From: a bacterium
GTDB taxonomy: Bacteria; Zhuqueibacterota; Zhuqueibacteria; Zhuqueibacterales; Geothermadaptataceae
Direction: 5' to 3'
Assembly (NCBI GenBank): GCA_024275575.1
Contig: JAJRYV010000033.1
Coordinates: 1 to 40,579 of the forward strand
Length of the DNA: 40,579 nucleotides
The stretch's first letter is position 1, and each line of letters opens with the position of its first letter. Both the position numbers and the translations under genes were made by a program. Of this stretch, positions 1 to 9,309 are shown in pieces. A model generated the notes under the pieces. The model was not told the origin of the DNA, did no database searches, and worked only from the letters and a program-made list of their open reading frames with translations.

Positions 1-12
1 ATGTCGTACATC

Positions 13-65
13 GCACCTTCGGCGCTCGGGTTCCGTCCCCGGATTGCCCTATCCTCCGAAGGTGC
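13..65. repeat. Inverted repeat / hairpin near the left edge
   Basis: Two perfect 10-nt arms, GCACCTTCGG (13-22) and CCGAAGGTGC (56-65), flank a GC-rich 33-nt loop. The surroundings are AT-rich and contain no convincing gene up to the yaaA remnant at 264. It could be the edge of a dispersed GC-rich element like the one at about 30.0 kb, since both contain the words TATCCTC and CGAAGGT, or simply a terminator-like or structured RNA hairpin. There is no T-run directly after either arm. The function is unknown. Confidence 0.5.
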
Positions 66-263
66 ATTAAACTAATAAATCGAAGGAATACATGTCAAGG
101 TGCTAAGTTATGAATGTACCATTTCGTGTGAGGCAGAACACAGCACCTATACTTGCAAGTAGTGAATCATTACTTGATTTTGCAGGAAAGCAAGCAAATA
201 AAAATTGAATCCACAATTATATAAAGATGTTAATCTCTATACTTTGAAATTTATGCAAACGCA

Positions 264-1015
264 ATGAAAATAATCCTATCCCCTGCCAAAACGATGGCAC
301 ATTGAGAAAACAGTGCTGTTTTAAATCTGAATCTGAGCAAACCCCGATTTGCCTCGGAAGCGCAAGAACTGAATACGGTTTTAAAATCAAAAACAAAACC
401 CAGCTCAAACAGCTCTTCAAAACCAGCGATGCAGTGACCGATAAATGCCATCGGCAAATTCACGACTTCAATTCAACCGAAACAGAAGCTGCGCTTTTTG
501 CTTTCCGCGGCGAAGTTTTTAAAGCGCTGGCGCCTGAGGATTTCACGGGGAAAGAACTGGCTTTTGCCAATGCGCACATGCACATTCTTTCCGGATTATA
601 CGGCATTCTCAAAGCCCTCGACGGCATCAAAATCTACCGCTTCGATTTCAACACCCCATTGAAATTGACGGACAGCAGCAGCCTGAAAAAATTCTGGCAG
701 GATAAAATAATCACATACTTCAAGCAACTGCTTGTGGAGCAGGAAACAATTCTCAACCTCGCTTCTGCGGAATACAGCTATGTGCTCACAAGCAGTCATT
801 TAAAAAATCGATTGATCACGCTGGGGTTCAGGGAGAAAAAACAGGGAAAGTTCACAAACACCTCTGTTTTTTCAAAGCAGGCGCGCGGTTTTTTTTGCCG
901 GGAAGTGATCAAAAAACGAATTTCCAATCCGCAGGAACTCAAAGAATGCACAGTGGCGGGATATTCTTTTCAGAAAAATTTATCGAATGAAAATGTGTGG
1001 TTTTTCGTACGGTAA
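264..1015 (+). pseudogene. yaaA: Broken YaaA-family (peroxide stress / DUF328) gene
   Basis: YaaA proteins bind DNA and limit free iron and oxidative damage under peroxide stress. The family N-terminus MKIILSPAKTM is encoded from an ATG at 264, but a TGA at 303-305 stops that frame after 13 codons. The same frame then continues with a family-like stretch (KPRFASEAQEL) up to about 385. From there the homology passes into another frame (from about 385-398, in an A-rich run) that ends at TAA 1013-1015. The second frame carries typical YaaA blocks: a TSDAV.D...IHDF region, AFRGEVF, HILSGLYGILKALD, INLAS-like NLASAEY and a C-terminal FSKQARG. The gene therefore has one nonsense codon and one frameshift. 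A TTG at 302 would open the second frame, but such a protein would lack the conserved N-terminus. It is on the opposite strand to its neighbour menG and convergent with it. Sequencing error is possible, but two lesions make decay more likely. Confidence 0.8.
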
Positions 1016-1071
1016 TAAAGAGATAACTCAACCCCATTTGCAATATTCTCCACCCCATTCTGTCCACAAAT

Positions 1072-1794
1072 TCACCGCACCACACCCGAATGCAGCGCAA
1101 CTGTTCCCATATTTAACAAGCGATATTCCACCGGCTGCATGCCAATTTTTTCCATACGGGATTTTAATTCATCGGCAGTGAGAAATATATCGACGGATTT
1201 GGGCAGATAGGTGTAGGCCTGGCGATCGCGTGCCACGAACCCACCGATTAGCGGCACAATCTTGTGAAAATACAATCGGTAAAACGGTTGCAGCAGCGGT
1301 TTGTCGAACGGCGTAATTTCGAGGATGGCCACACGCCCACCGGGGCGCACGACGCGCACCATTTCTGCGATAAAACGGTCGATATCCGTGACATTGCGCA
1401 TAACAAATCCGCTCACGGCAGCATCAAAAACACCATCGCTGAACGGCAATGCTGTGCCGTCGGCAGCGGCAAAGACCAGATTATGCCGGCCGTTTTTTTT
1501 CTGCATTCCGATGCGTGTCATTTCGATGCTGAAATCGGCAGCGACCACGAGTTGCGGCTCTCGTTTTAAAGCATCGAAAGCCAGGTCGCCGGTACCGCAG
1601 CCCAGGTCCAGCAATCTGCCGCCACGCTCGAGCCCGGTGACGGCAATGGCCAGCTTGCGCCAGCGCACATCCTGACCGAAAGTCATCAGACGGTTCATCA
1701 CATCATATTTTGTAGAAATGCGGTCGAACATATCGCGAACGAAACGAGCTTTATCGTCAGGATTTTCAAATCGTGCTATATTTTTGGGATTCAT
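1072..1794 (-). CDS. menG: Demethylmenaquinone methyltransferase (UbiE/MenG family)
   Basis: SAM-dependent C-methyltransferase that makes the last step of menaquinone (or a matching step of ubiquinone) synthesis, at the cytoplasmic face of the membrane. The 240-residue length is normal for the family. The N-terminal block VRDMFDRISTKYDVMNRLMTFG (given in part: FDRISTKYDVMNRL) is a family signature. SAM-binding motif I is LLDLGCGTGD at residues 61-70. The later SGFVMRNVTD and VRPGGRVAILEI blocks match motifs II and III. Translation starts at ATG 1794 and ends with TGA at 1072. I see no strong Shine-Dalgarno sequence upstream. It is separated from the sigma-like gene by about 75 bp, so it could be the last gene of that transcript. 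Gene content elsewhere does not show which quinone is used. MenG is preferred because FCB-type bacteria mostly use menaquinone. Confidence 0.93.
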   Translation of the reverse strand: MNPKNIARFENPDDKARFVRDMFDRISTKYDVMNRLMTFGQDVRWRKLAIAVTGLERGGRLLDLGCGTGDLAFDALKREPQLVVAADFSIEMTRIGMQKKNGRHNLVFAAADGTALPFSDGVFDAAVSGFVMRNVTDIDRFIAEMVRVVRPGGRVAILEITPFDKPLLQPFYRLYFHKIVPLIGGFVARDRQAYTYLPKSVDIFLTADELKSRMEKIGMQPVEYRLLNMGTVALHSGVVR

Positions 1795-1869
1795 ATTTTA
1801 TTAGCGTTGAGGTTCAAATCAGGGTTGAGTAAGGAAAACTTCCCGGTTTCCTAAAATAGTTTTACGGAG

Positions 1870-3390
1870 TTATTTTTCACCGTTTTGCAAAATATTGCCT
1901 GTGCGTGCCGCCTGCAATTCCCGGCGCAACGAATCGAGTTTGACGGTATAGGCGGAATCACCAAAAAATGACACCAGGATTTGATCGTATTGCTCAAACC
2001 AGGCCACCGCATCGGCGAGATGCAAAGCATCGGCGCTTGAATCTGCAGCCTGCACATAAAGCCCGGCCAAATGCTGGATGATATGCGGGAAATACAAACT
2101 CGAATCTGCAGTGATCTCAAAAAAGTTTTCCCACAGTTTTATTCTGCTGCCAATGGAGCCGGCCATTTCCTGCTTGCGCATGGTCGTGACAAATGGATTC
2201 AGAACCCGGGGGGCGCGCAACGAGATCGTCATCGCAGCGGAGGCTTCTTTCCTTGGCTGTTGCAGTTTACGCACCTGAACATCAAAATCAGAAGCCGGTG
2301 GTTTCACCGGTTGGCGTCTTTTTGAGCGATCGACCGCCGCTGTCTTTTTATTTTTTGCAGGCGTTTTCTTCGTTTTAAGACTATCGACGATAAAAGCGTT
2401 TTGTTCATTCGCCGTCTCTAACATGAGTGCCATCATTGCATTTTGTGTAAAAAATCCGGCGAGGTTTTCTTTGGCAAAATTGCGATTAAATTTCCACACA
2501 AACAGGGAGAGGGCAAACAGGGCGAGAGCAAAAGTGGTGCGCAAAAAGGGACGCCATCCGGATTTTTTATGCACGGTAAATTCTCCGCCATACGAACTGG
2601 TTTTTGCCTCTTTGTGCAGCTTTAACAACAATTTTCGCTGGCGTGTTTCAAAAGCACATTCATCACAAGTTTCCCGGGCAAGAGAGTTTCGCAGCAATGT
2701 ATCACATTTCTGAATCAATGCGATAAACTGCTGCATGTCTTTTGATTTTAGCACTTTTTTACAGATTTTCGGGGCAAATTCTCCCAGTGTGGTCAAAGCC
2801 GGGTGGGCAAATAAAACCTCCTGATCAGCGCGACTGATACTTCCAGGCGGATCGATGATTCTCTTTTTCTGCAAACTGCGAAAAAAAGCGCGCCGCGCCG
2901 CCGCCAATTGTGGTAATATTTCGGGCAACCGCTGCCGCAGTATCTCTGCAATGGTGGCGTAATCCATTTTGCCAAGGACGAGAAAATGCAAGGCGATTCG
3001 TTGCTGCAACGGTAATTTGTGATAGAAATTCAGCACATATTGATCAGGGTTGCGACTGATTCTTTTGCGATTTTTTTTCCTTTTCGGGTTTTCTTCCGCC
3101 AAAGCAACTTCTTCGAAAATCAACCGGCCTAAAATCGGAATAAATTCCCGGTGGCTGTCGAGACGATGACGAATTTCCAAAAAATGGCCATAAGCACGCA
3201 GCAGAATATCATCGATATCCAGCTTGTCGCCAGTGAGGCGCAGCAGGAAATTAAAAAAATAGGCATAGGTTTGATGTACCAGATCATCAAGCGCCTGGAA
3301 ATCATCATTTTGCAGACGCACCAGCAAGAGCCGTTGTTCCTGGCGGGAAATCAGGTTGTCGATATTTTGATCTTCTGTTATTATAGTCAT
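1870..3390 (-). CDS. Sigma-70-like protein with a C-terminal membrane anchor (novel architecture)
   Basis: Not a standard family. Counting from ATG 3390 (506 aa), residues about 28-95 read like ECF sigma region 2 (NDDFQALDDLVHQTYAYFFN, then LTGDKLDIDDILLRAYGHFL). A basic stretch follows at 101-110 (NPKRKKNRKR). Residues about 115-172 read like region 4 (LPLQQRIALHFLV, then YATIAEILRQRL with helix-turn-helix spacing). A Cys pair CDEC lies at 242-245. A basic patch and a single hydrophobic segment (about 283-299, FALALFALSLFVW) predict N-in/C-out topology. The last 200 residues are Lys/Pro-rich and then helical. An in-frame GTG at 3429 would add 13 residues. The ATG is preferred but neither start has a clear ribosome site. 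The gene follows the large TPR gene by 47 bp or less. It may be a membrane-tethered sigma factor or a degenerate sigma/anti-sigma fusion. The function is inferred from pattern only. Confidence 0.6.
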   Translation of the reverse strand: MTIITEDQNIDNLISRQEQRLLLVRLQNDDFQALDDLVHQTYAYFFNFLLRLTGDKLDIDDILLRAYGHFLEIRHRLDSHREFIPILGRLIFEEVALAEENPKRKKNRKRISRNPDQYVLNFYHKLPLQQRIALHFLVLGKMDYATIAEILRQRLPEILPQLAAARRAFFRSLQKKRIIDPPGSISRADQEVLFAHPALTTLGEFAPKICKKVLKSKDMQQFIALIQKCDTLLRNSLARETCDECAFETRQRKLLLKLHKEAKTSSYGGEFTVHKKSGWRPFLRTTFALALFALSLFVWKFNRNFAKENLAGFFTQNAMMALMLETANEQNAFIVDSLKTKKTPAKNKKTAAVDRSKRRQPVKPPASDFDVQVRKLQQPRKEASAAMTISLRAPRVLNPFVTTMRKQEMAGSIGSRIKLWENFFEITADSSLYFPHIIQHLAGLYVQAADSSADALHLADAVAWFEQYDQILVSFFGDSAYTVKLDSLRRELQAARTGNILQNGEK

Positions 3391-3437
3391 TATTTGTCTG
3401 TTTTCGCTGACCTGGAAGCCGATTTGCACAATTGCAT

Positions 3438-6400
3438 TTATGCCGTCACAGCCTGTGGTTTATCACGCAAATTTAATCCGGTATTGCCATTTTTCTTCAT
3501 AGCGGCATCGATTTCTTTAATACGTTTTTTGGCAGAGCGGCCGAAAACGCTGGCTTCACCTTCGAGGCGGCGAACGAGATCGAAAAGCGCGCGCGCTTTG
3601 GGTAAATTCTCCAGCCGCAAATAGCAATCGCCTGCTTTAAATAATGCGGTCGTGCGCCAGTTTTGTTTGGTTTTGGGTACGAAATATTTCATTTTCAGGA
3701 ATTCCGCGGCAGCCTGTTCATAGCGCTGTAAATTGTAATAGGAATCTCCGAGAAAGAACAATATTTCCGCTTTATTTTCGCCATGGGCCAGGGGTAACAG
3801 GCGGCGGTAAACAGCAATCGCCTGTTCATAATCCTGCTTGTCGCGGTAGAGAGTGGCGATCTTTAACCGGTAATCAAATTCGCGCTCATCGTTGGGGAAA
3901 TATTTGATAAAATATCGCGCATAGGAAATCGCCGCATCCGACAATCCGATATTGCCGTACAAATCGATGAGCTTGATCAGCACAGCTTTATATTTTTCAT
4001 CGACAAGCGTATCAGAGATGACGAAATTATAGGCGGTGATGGCGGATTGCCACATTTTTTGCGTTTGATAAAAATCACCGAGTTGGATATGCACCTCGCG
4101 CAAAAACGGGTCGCCGCTATATTTTTGTGGTAATTGCTTGAGAATTTCCAATCCTTCATCTGTTTTGTTGCGAATCAGGTAAGAACGCGCCAGACCAAAT
4201 TCGCCCCGTACCGCAAAAGTAGTCTTTTTTAAATCCTTGCGCAAGTTTTTAAAGACCTTTTCCGCCTTTTTAAAATTTTTATCGCGAATATATGCCTCAC
4301 CGAGTTCATATTGAATATCACCGTAAAAAGATTCATGGCTGGGAAATTTTTTGCGGAAAATTTTCAATTCATTGGCCACGCTTTGAATTTTTCCCCGCCG
4401 CAATTGAGCCAGGACAGCGAGGTAAGTCGCTTCAGCTTCGAGTTCGTTTGCTGTTGTTTCCGCCATCGCCCGCAGCGCGATTTCACGGGCGCGAACGTAA
4501 CGATGCTCGTCAAACTCCAGCCGTGCCAGGGCGATGCGCACCTTGCCGGCGAGCGGGTCTTTTTTATATCGAGCGAGAAAATTCTGGTAATATTCACGCG
4601 CCAGTCGGACAAATTTCTGCTCAGCAGTTATTTCAGCGAGTTGAAAAAGCACCTGCGGCGCACGCGCATCAAGCTGGTACTTTTTCAAAAATTGCAGCAT
4701 CAAGTTCGATGCAGCCAGTCGATCCGCCATTTTCACGGCATTCTGCGCTTTTAGAAATGAAATATCGGCGGCAAGGCCATCGCCATATGGGAAAATATCC
4801 CAATTGTCGTTTTGATCAATATACTGCAGCCAGCGCAGCACGCCGGGGTAATCATCCCGGGAAAACGCTATTCGTGCCAGCAAATAATTGGCCTGCGCTA
4901 TGGAGACGCTGTAAAAATAGCGTTTGCGAAAATCCTGCAACAGCTTGCTTGCGGCTTCATTTTTTCCAAGCTGCATATAAAGATAAGCCTGGGAGAGTTT
5001 GCCCTGTGCCACCGTCGGTCCGGCCATGGTGAAATCGATTTTTTCGAAGGCAGCGAGAGCGCCTGTCGTATCTCCGATGGCCAGCGCCAGTCGGGCTTGC
5101 AGATTGAGTGCTGTTGAGTTTCCCGAGGCTACGTTTGCAGCAAAATTTTGTACACGCTGCTGCAAGCGGGCAACAGCAAGGCTGTCGGTTTTGTCGATGT
5201 GGTTTATTCTGTCGTGTAAAACCATTTGATGCAGCGCGGTGAATGCTGCATCGTTTTGATATTTTCGTGAAATGGAATCGAGCTGTGCCGGAATTTCTGT
5301 CAGCACGTTTTGCTGCAAAATAATGGCGAGCATGCGGTCTTTCTCACGCCGTTCCGTCTCCTCTTCCCAGCTTGCACCCGGCCATTGCAGCAGCAGGTGG
5401 GTCGAATCGAAAAGGGCAAATTCGTCACTCTCATCCTGCAATAGCGCGATGTTGGCGCGGGCAAAATAGCACTGAGCCAAAAGCTGGGCGGCGGCACTGC
5501 GCATTTTTTCTTCTTCATCATTCTGCAAGATGGGCCAGAGCACTGCGGTCGCCTGTGTCCATGATTGCAGCGCCACCAGTTTCCGCGCTTTCTGCAGGCG
5601 ATCATTTTGCGATTCTTGCAGAGCGGCCGAAAGCAATGCCGTCAAATCGGGTTTGCGGTATTTTTCGATCAGCGTTATGTGTCTTCTCGCGATGGGATAT
5701 TGTTCACTCGCCGGATATAATTTGACCAGGCGGCGCCATTCATCCAGCGCCATGCTCCAGTTTTGTTTTTTTTCATAGCACCGTGCCAGGCGGAATTGTA
5801 CTTCATCAATTTGCGGATTGTGCGGAAAGTTGCTGATAAAACGGCTGTAAGTGCGGATGGCGAATGGTGTATCATCGAGCAAGTTCAGATAAACATCGCC
5901 CTCAAGCTGCAAGATACGGGCATGCAAAATTTGTCCCGGATTCTTCTCCCGAGCCCGGCGCAAGCTTGTTAAAGCTACCTCCGCATTTCCCTGACGATAG
6001 GCCGCTCTTGCTGCCTGATAGTGGATTTGGGCGACAAGGGAATCCGGCAATGCCGGTTTGTTTGCGAGGGCTTTTTCATAAGCGGCAAAAGCGGCAGTAT
6101 AGTTTTCCAGCTTTTCATGGATACGACCAAGAGTTAGATAACGTCGGTAGCCGAGTTCGGCAAAACGCAATGCCGCTTCGGTGGTTTCAAAAGCAGCCTG
6201 ATTTTGACCATCCTGCAGCAGCAATCCGGCTTTTGTCACCTGGGCGACGGCAGCGAGTGAATCATTTTTTCCGTTCATTGCCTGCGTCAGCCGGGCAAAA
6301 GCTTTCTTGCGTTCACCGATGAGAAATAAAATATCCGCTGATTCGATCTGCGCCATGAGAGCCGCTTGGGAATTTTTATAGCTGCTGAGCACATTATCGT

Positions 6401-7121
6401 AAACAGTGAGCGCTTTTTTCAATTGACCGAGAGATTTGTGCAAACGGGCTTTTACCAGCCAGACCTGTGCGCCGGCGAGCGCCTGGGGGAATTCCCGTAA
6501 AAACTGATCAGCGATGCGAAATGCCCGCTGCGTTTCTCCGGAAGCGATAAAATCATAGAGTAGCGCCTGCTGCGCCGCAGCCTTTTCAGAGACATTGCCG
6601 GGGTAGAGATCGATGGTTTCGAAGAGCAACTTGCGGCCACGCTCTCTTTTTCCCAGTTTCAGATTGAGTTTACCGGCCTGCAGCATGGCGCTGCAAGCAT
6701 TTTCAGCATCTGAGGAAAAGCGGGCATAAAGTTCGAAAAACTCTGCTGCGGAAGCGAAATTCTCCTCTGCCGCATAACAGCGGGCGATCTGAAAATAAGC
6801 GTCACGGGCGAAAGGCGAATAGGGGAATTTGACATTCAACCGTTCGTAGCTCGTGCGTGCTTCGGGGAACTGCCCCAATTCCTGGTAGCTCTCCGCAATT
6901 CGGCGCATGGCTTCCGCCAGCCGTTTTTCTGCGGGATATTTTTTTACGAACAGTTGAAACTGTACGATCGCGAGCTCGGGGTAATTGTCGCGCAGCAGTT
7001 TGTTGGCATAGGCAAATTCATCGTTGATCACGGTTTCATCGACGACCTGTGCGTGGGAAAGAAACGGGATGAACAGAAGAATGGGGATGAAAAAAACTTT
7101 ATAAAATTTGCAGATTTGCAT
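3438..7121 (-). CDS. Large exported TPR-repeat protein
   Basis: A 1227-residue protein when started at ATG 7121. That start gives a clean signal peptide ([17 protein letters not shown] then PFLSHAQ), whereas the longer open frame upstream to 7202 would bury it. The rest is almost entirely helical tetratricopeptide repeats of the YbgF/BamD-like type. Typical repeat words include FPEARTSYERLNVKFPYSPF, FVKKYP, YEKALANKP and YEQAIAVYRRLLPLAHG, spread from the N-terminus to about residue 1190. It is likely a periplasmic scaffold or assembly factor. No enzymatic motif is seen. Its first 23 bp overlap the 3' end of the uvrD frame (TAA at 7099-7101), so translation is probably coupled. The downstream sigma-like gene follows within 50 bp. 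Similar giant TPR proteins are common in Calditrichota/Ignavibacteria-type genomes, which is general knowledge and was not checked here. Confidence 0.85.
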   Translation of the reverse strand: MQICKFYKVFFIPILLFIPFLSHAQVVDETVINDEFAYANKLLRDNYPELAIVQFQLFVKKYPAEKRLAEAMRRIAESYQELGQFPEARTSYERLNVKFPYSPFARDAYFQIARCYAAEENFASAAEFFELYARFSSDAENACSAMLQAGKLNLKLGKRERGRKLLFETIDLYPGNVSEKAAAQQALLYDFIASGETQRAFRIADQFLREFPQALAGAQVWLVKARLHKSLGQLKKALTVYDNVLSSYKNSQAALMAQIESADILFLIGERKKAFARLTQAMNGKNDSLAAVAQVTKAGLLLQDGQNQAAFETTEAALRFAELGYRRYLTLGRIHEKLENYTAAFAAYEKALANKPALPDSLVAQIHYQAARAAYRQGNAEVALTSLRRAREKNPGQILHARILQLEGDVYLNLLDDTPFAIRTYSRFISNFPHNPQIDEVQFRLARCYEKKQNWSMALDEWRRLVKLYPASEQYPIARRHITLIEKYRKPDLTALLSAALQESQNDRLQKARKLVALQSWTQATAVLWPILQNDEEEKMRSAAAQLLAQCYFARANIALLQDESDEFALFDSTHLLLQWPGASWEEETERREKDRMLAIILQQNVLTEIPAQLDSISRKYQNDAAFTALHQMVLHDRINHIDKTDSLAVARLQQRVQNFAANVASGNSTALNLQARLALAIGDTTGALAAFEKIDFTMAGPTVAQGKLSQAYLYMQLGKNEAASKLLQDFRKRYFYSVSIAQANYLLARIAFSRDDYPGVLRWLQYIDQNDNWDIFPYGDGLAADISFLKAQNAVKMADRLAASNLMLQFLKKYQLDARAPQVLFQLAEITAEQKFVRLAREYYQNFLARYKKDPLAGKVRIALARLEFDEHRYVRAREIALRAMAETTANELEAEATYLAVLAQLRRGKIQSVANELKIFRKKFPSHESFYGDIQYELGEAYIRDKNFKKAEKVFKNLRKDLKKTTFAVRGEFGLARSYLIRNKTDEGLEILKQLPQKYSGDPFLREVHIQLGDFYQTQKMWQSAITAYNFVISDTLVDEKYKAVLIKLIDLYGNIGLSDAAISYARYFIKYFPNDEREFDYRLKIATLYRDKQDYEQAIAVYRRLLPLAHGENKAEILFFLGDSYYNLQRYEQAAAEFLKMKYFVPKTKQNWRTTALFKAGDCYLRLENLPKARALFDLVRRLEGEASVFGRSAKKRIKEIDAAMKKNGNTGLNLRDKPQAVTA

Positions 7122-9309
7122 ATTGCACCATGAGTGTTCTGGGTTCTCCGGATTTAAATTGCACGACGACCCGTGTTTTGCCGCCCGATCCGGCGACTGC
7201 ACGAATCACGCCGGGGCCGTATTGCGCATGTTGCACCCGCATACCTTTGCTGAGTGATAGATTTTCCTGTGTCATATTTTCGTAATCCGGCATAATTTGC
7301 GCATGTGCCTCCGGCCGTTTCTGTTGTAAATTTCGTTGCGGCCGGCGGCGGCTGTAAGCATGAAACATCGTCTGGTGTTCAATAAGCGATTGATCGAGCT
7401 CGCGCAGAAATCGTGAGGGCACGCTGTTGCTGCGTTCCCCGAAACGCCGGCGGAAAGTGCAGAAAGACAGGTAGAGTTTTTCCTGCGCCCGCGTCGCACC
7501 GACATAAAACAGACGGCGCTCTTCTTCCAGGTCATCCCTGTTTTCGGTGCTGCGCGCAAGGGGAAACAAGCCATCCTCGCACCCGGCGATAAAAATCACC
7601 GGATATTCCAGTCCTTTCGCCGCATGCAAAGTCATCAGGGTGACGGTTTTTTCCTTTTCATCCAGGCTGTCGATATCGGTGATCAACGAGACTTCTTCGA
7701 GGAAGGTATCGAGCGTGGCCTCGACATTGCGCTCAAAATGTTCACGAATTCCATTGACCAATTCCCGAATATTATCGAGACGCGAGAGTGATTCCGGGGT
7801 GTTTTCGTCCTGAAAAACCTGCGGCAAGCCACTTTCTTCAATTAACGAGCGCACGAACTCAACCGGCGGAACTTCGTCTTTTGTTTCGATAAATTTGTTC
7901 ATCATCCGGTAAAACTGGCACGTGCTGTTGCGCGCCCGTGTGCTCAAACCGGGAATTTCATCAGCAAATTGGAGCACTTCAAACAGGGTGCATGTTTTCA
8001 TCAGGGCATATTCACTCAACTTCTGCAGCGTCGTTTCGCCGATCGCACGTTTGGGTACGTTGATGATACGCCGCAAACTGATGGAATCCAGGGGATTCAT
8101 CACCACGCGCAAATAGGCGAGCGCATCTTTGATTTCCCTACGTTCATAAAACCGCAACCCGCCGACGACGACGTATGGCAGGCCGTTGCGGCGCAAACCA
8201 TCTTCCAGCGCTCGGCTCTGGGAATTTGTGCGATAGAGGATGGCGACATTATTCAACTGAATCGCCGATTCATCCATCTCAGCCTTGAGCTTCTGCACCA
8301 CGAATTCAGCCTCTTCATACTCGGTTCCACTTTCCAGCAACTGGATTTTGGCGCCGGGTTCCCTCTCTGTCCATAATTCTTTTTCATGGCGGCCGTTATT
8401 GTTGACGATGACGCTATGCGCAGCCGCGAGAATATTCTTCGTCGAACGGTAATTCTGCTCCAGCCGAAACACCTGGGCGCCGGCAAATGTTTGGTTAAAA
8501 TCAAGGATATTGCGCAGATCGGCGCCGCGCCAGCGGTAGATCGATTGATCATCATCTCCGACAACGAAAATATTGCGATTAATCGAGGTCAACATTTTTA
8601 ACAATTCGAACTGTGCGCGGTTGGTATCCTGAAATTCATCGACAAGTACGTATTCGAGCCGGTGCGTATACTCTTGCAGGACTTCGGGGAATTCCTGGAA
8701 CAGCACCACCGGCATCATCAGCAGGTCGTCGAAATCTACAGCATTATTTTTCCGCAGAAATTTAAGATAACGCTTGTAAACTTCCGCCGCAACCTCTTCC
8801 ACTTCACCGGCAGCCATCTGTGCATATTGTTCCGGCCCGACAAAGGCATTTTTTGCATTACTGATAAAATAATGGATAGCCTTCGGCTTAAAGCGTTCAT
8901 GGTTGATCTTCAGTTCATCGAGAATAATTTTGATGCATCCGAGCTGATCCTGTGAATCATAAATATTAAAATTGCGCTGCATTCCCAGTTTATCCGCCTG
9001 ACGCCGTAAAATGCGCGCCCCCAGGCTGTGAAAGGTGCCGATCCATGAATCCCGGCCCAGACCGATGCCGAAAGCGCCGAGACGCTACTTCATCTCACCT
9101 GCCGCTTTATTGGTAAAAGTCATCGCCATGATTTGTGAGGCGAAAAACTTCCCCTCTCCGATGAGCCAGGCGATGCGATAGGTGAGCACCCGGGTTTTGC
9201 CGCTGCCGGCGCCGGCCAAAACCAGCACCGGCCCGGTTTCCGCGGTCACCGCGGCGTATTGCGCCGGATTGAGTTTTACTAATAACTTATCCAGTTGATC
9301 GTTTGCCAA
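7099..9309 (-). CDS. UvrD/PcrA-type ATP-dependent DNA helicase, interrupted by an in-frame TAG
   Basis: Superfamily 1A 3'-5' helicase of repair and replication. The whole frame from TTG 9309 to TAA 7099 gives about 735 residues, the normal PcrA/UvrD length. Motif Ia/Walker A ([10 protein letters not shown]) and [10 protein letters not shown] lie in the first 74 codons. After the TAG at 9085-9087 the same frame continues with [26 protein letters not shown] (motif II), [13 protein letters not shown] (motif III), [11 protein letters not shown]-like [15 protein letters not shown] and the [12 protein letters not shown] block. The C-terminus has the Tudor-like end typical of PcrA. The residue replaced by TAG is normally Glu (EMKER), so one GAG-to-TAG change explains it. 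The TTG start is fixed by GGAGG (9314-9318) inside the end of mltG. If TAG is real and not suppressed, a downstream fragment could start only at an internal codon such as 8982, without Walker A. Confidence 0.9.
9085..9087 (-). other. In-frame amber codon inside the uvrD frame
   Basis: On the minus strand the reading is ...GGT GAG ATG AAG TAG CGT CTC GGC... There is no frame change and family homology runs through on both sides. It splits the helicase into codons 1-74, which hold the Walker A motif, and the remainder. Confidence 0.9.

Noticed and set aside
264-305. TGA in yaaA read as selenocysteine
   Set aside because: The position is not a conserved Cys in the family, no SECIS-like hairpin is seen right after it, and a second lesion (frame change) follows.
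4292-5032. A 246-codon plus-strand reading opposite the large TPR gene
   Set aside because: It is a shadow of the minus-strand TPR frame, and has no domain or ribosome site of its own.
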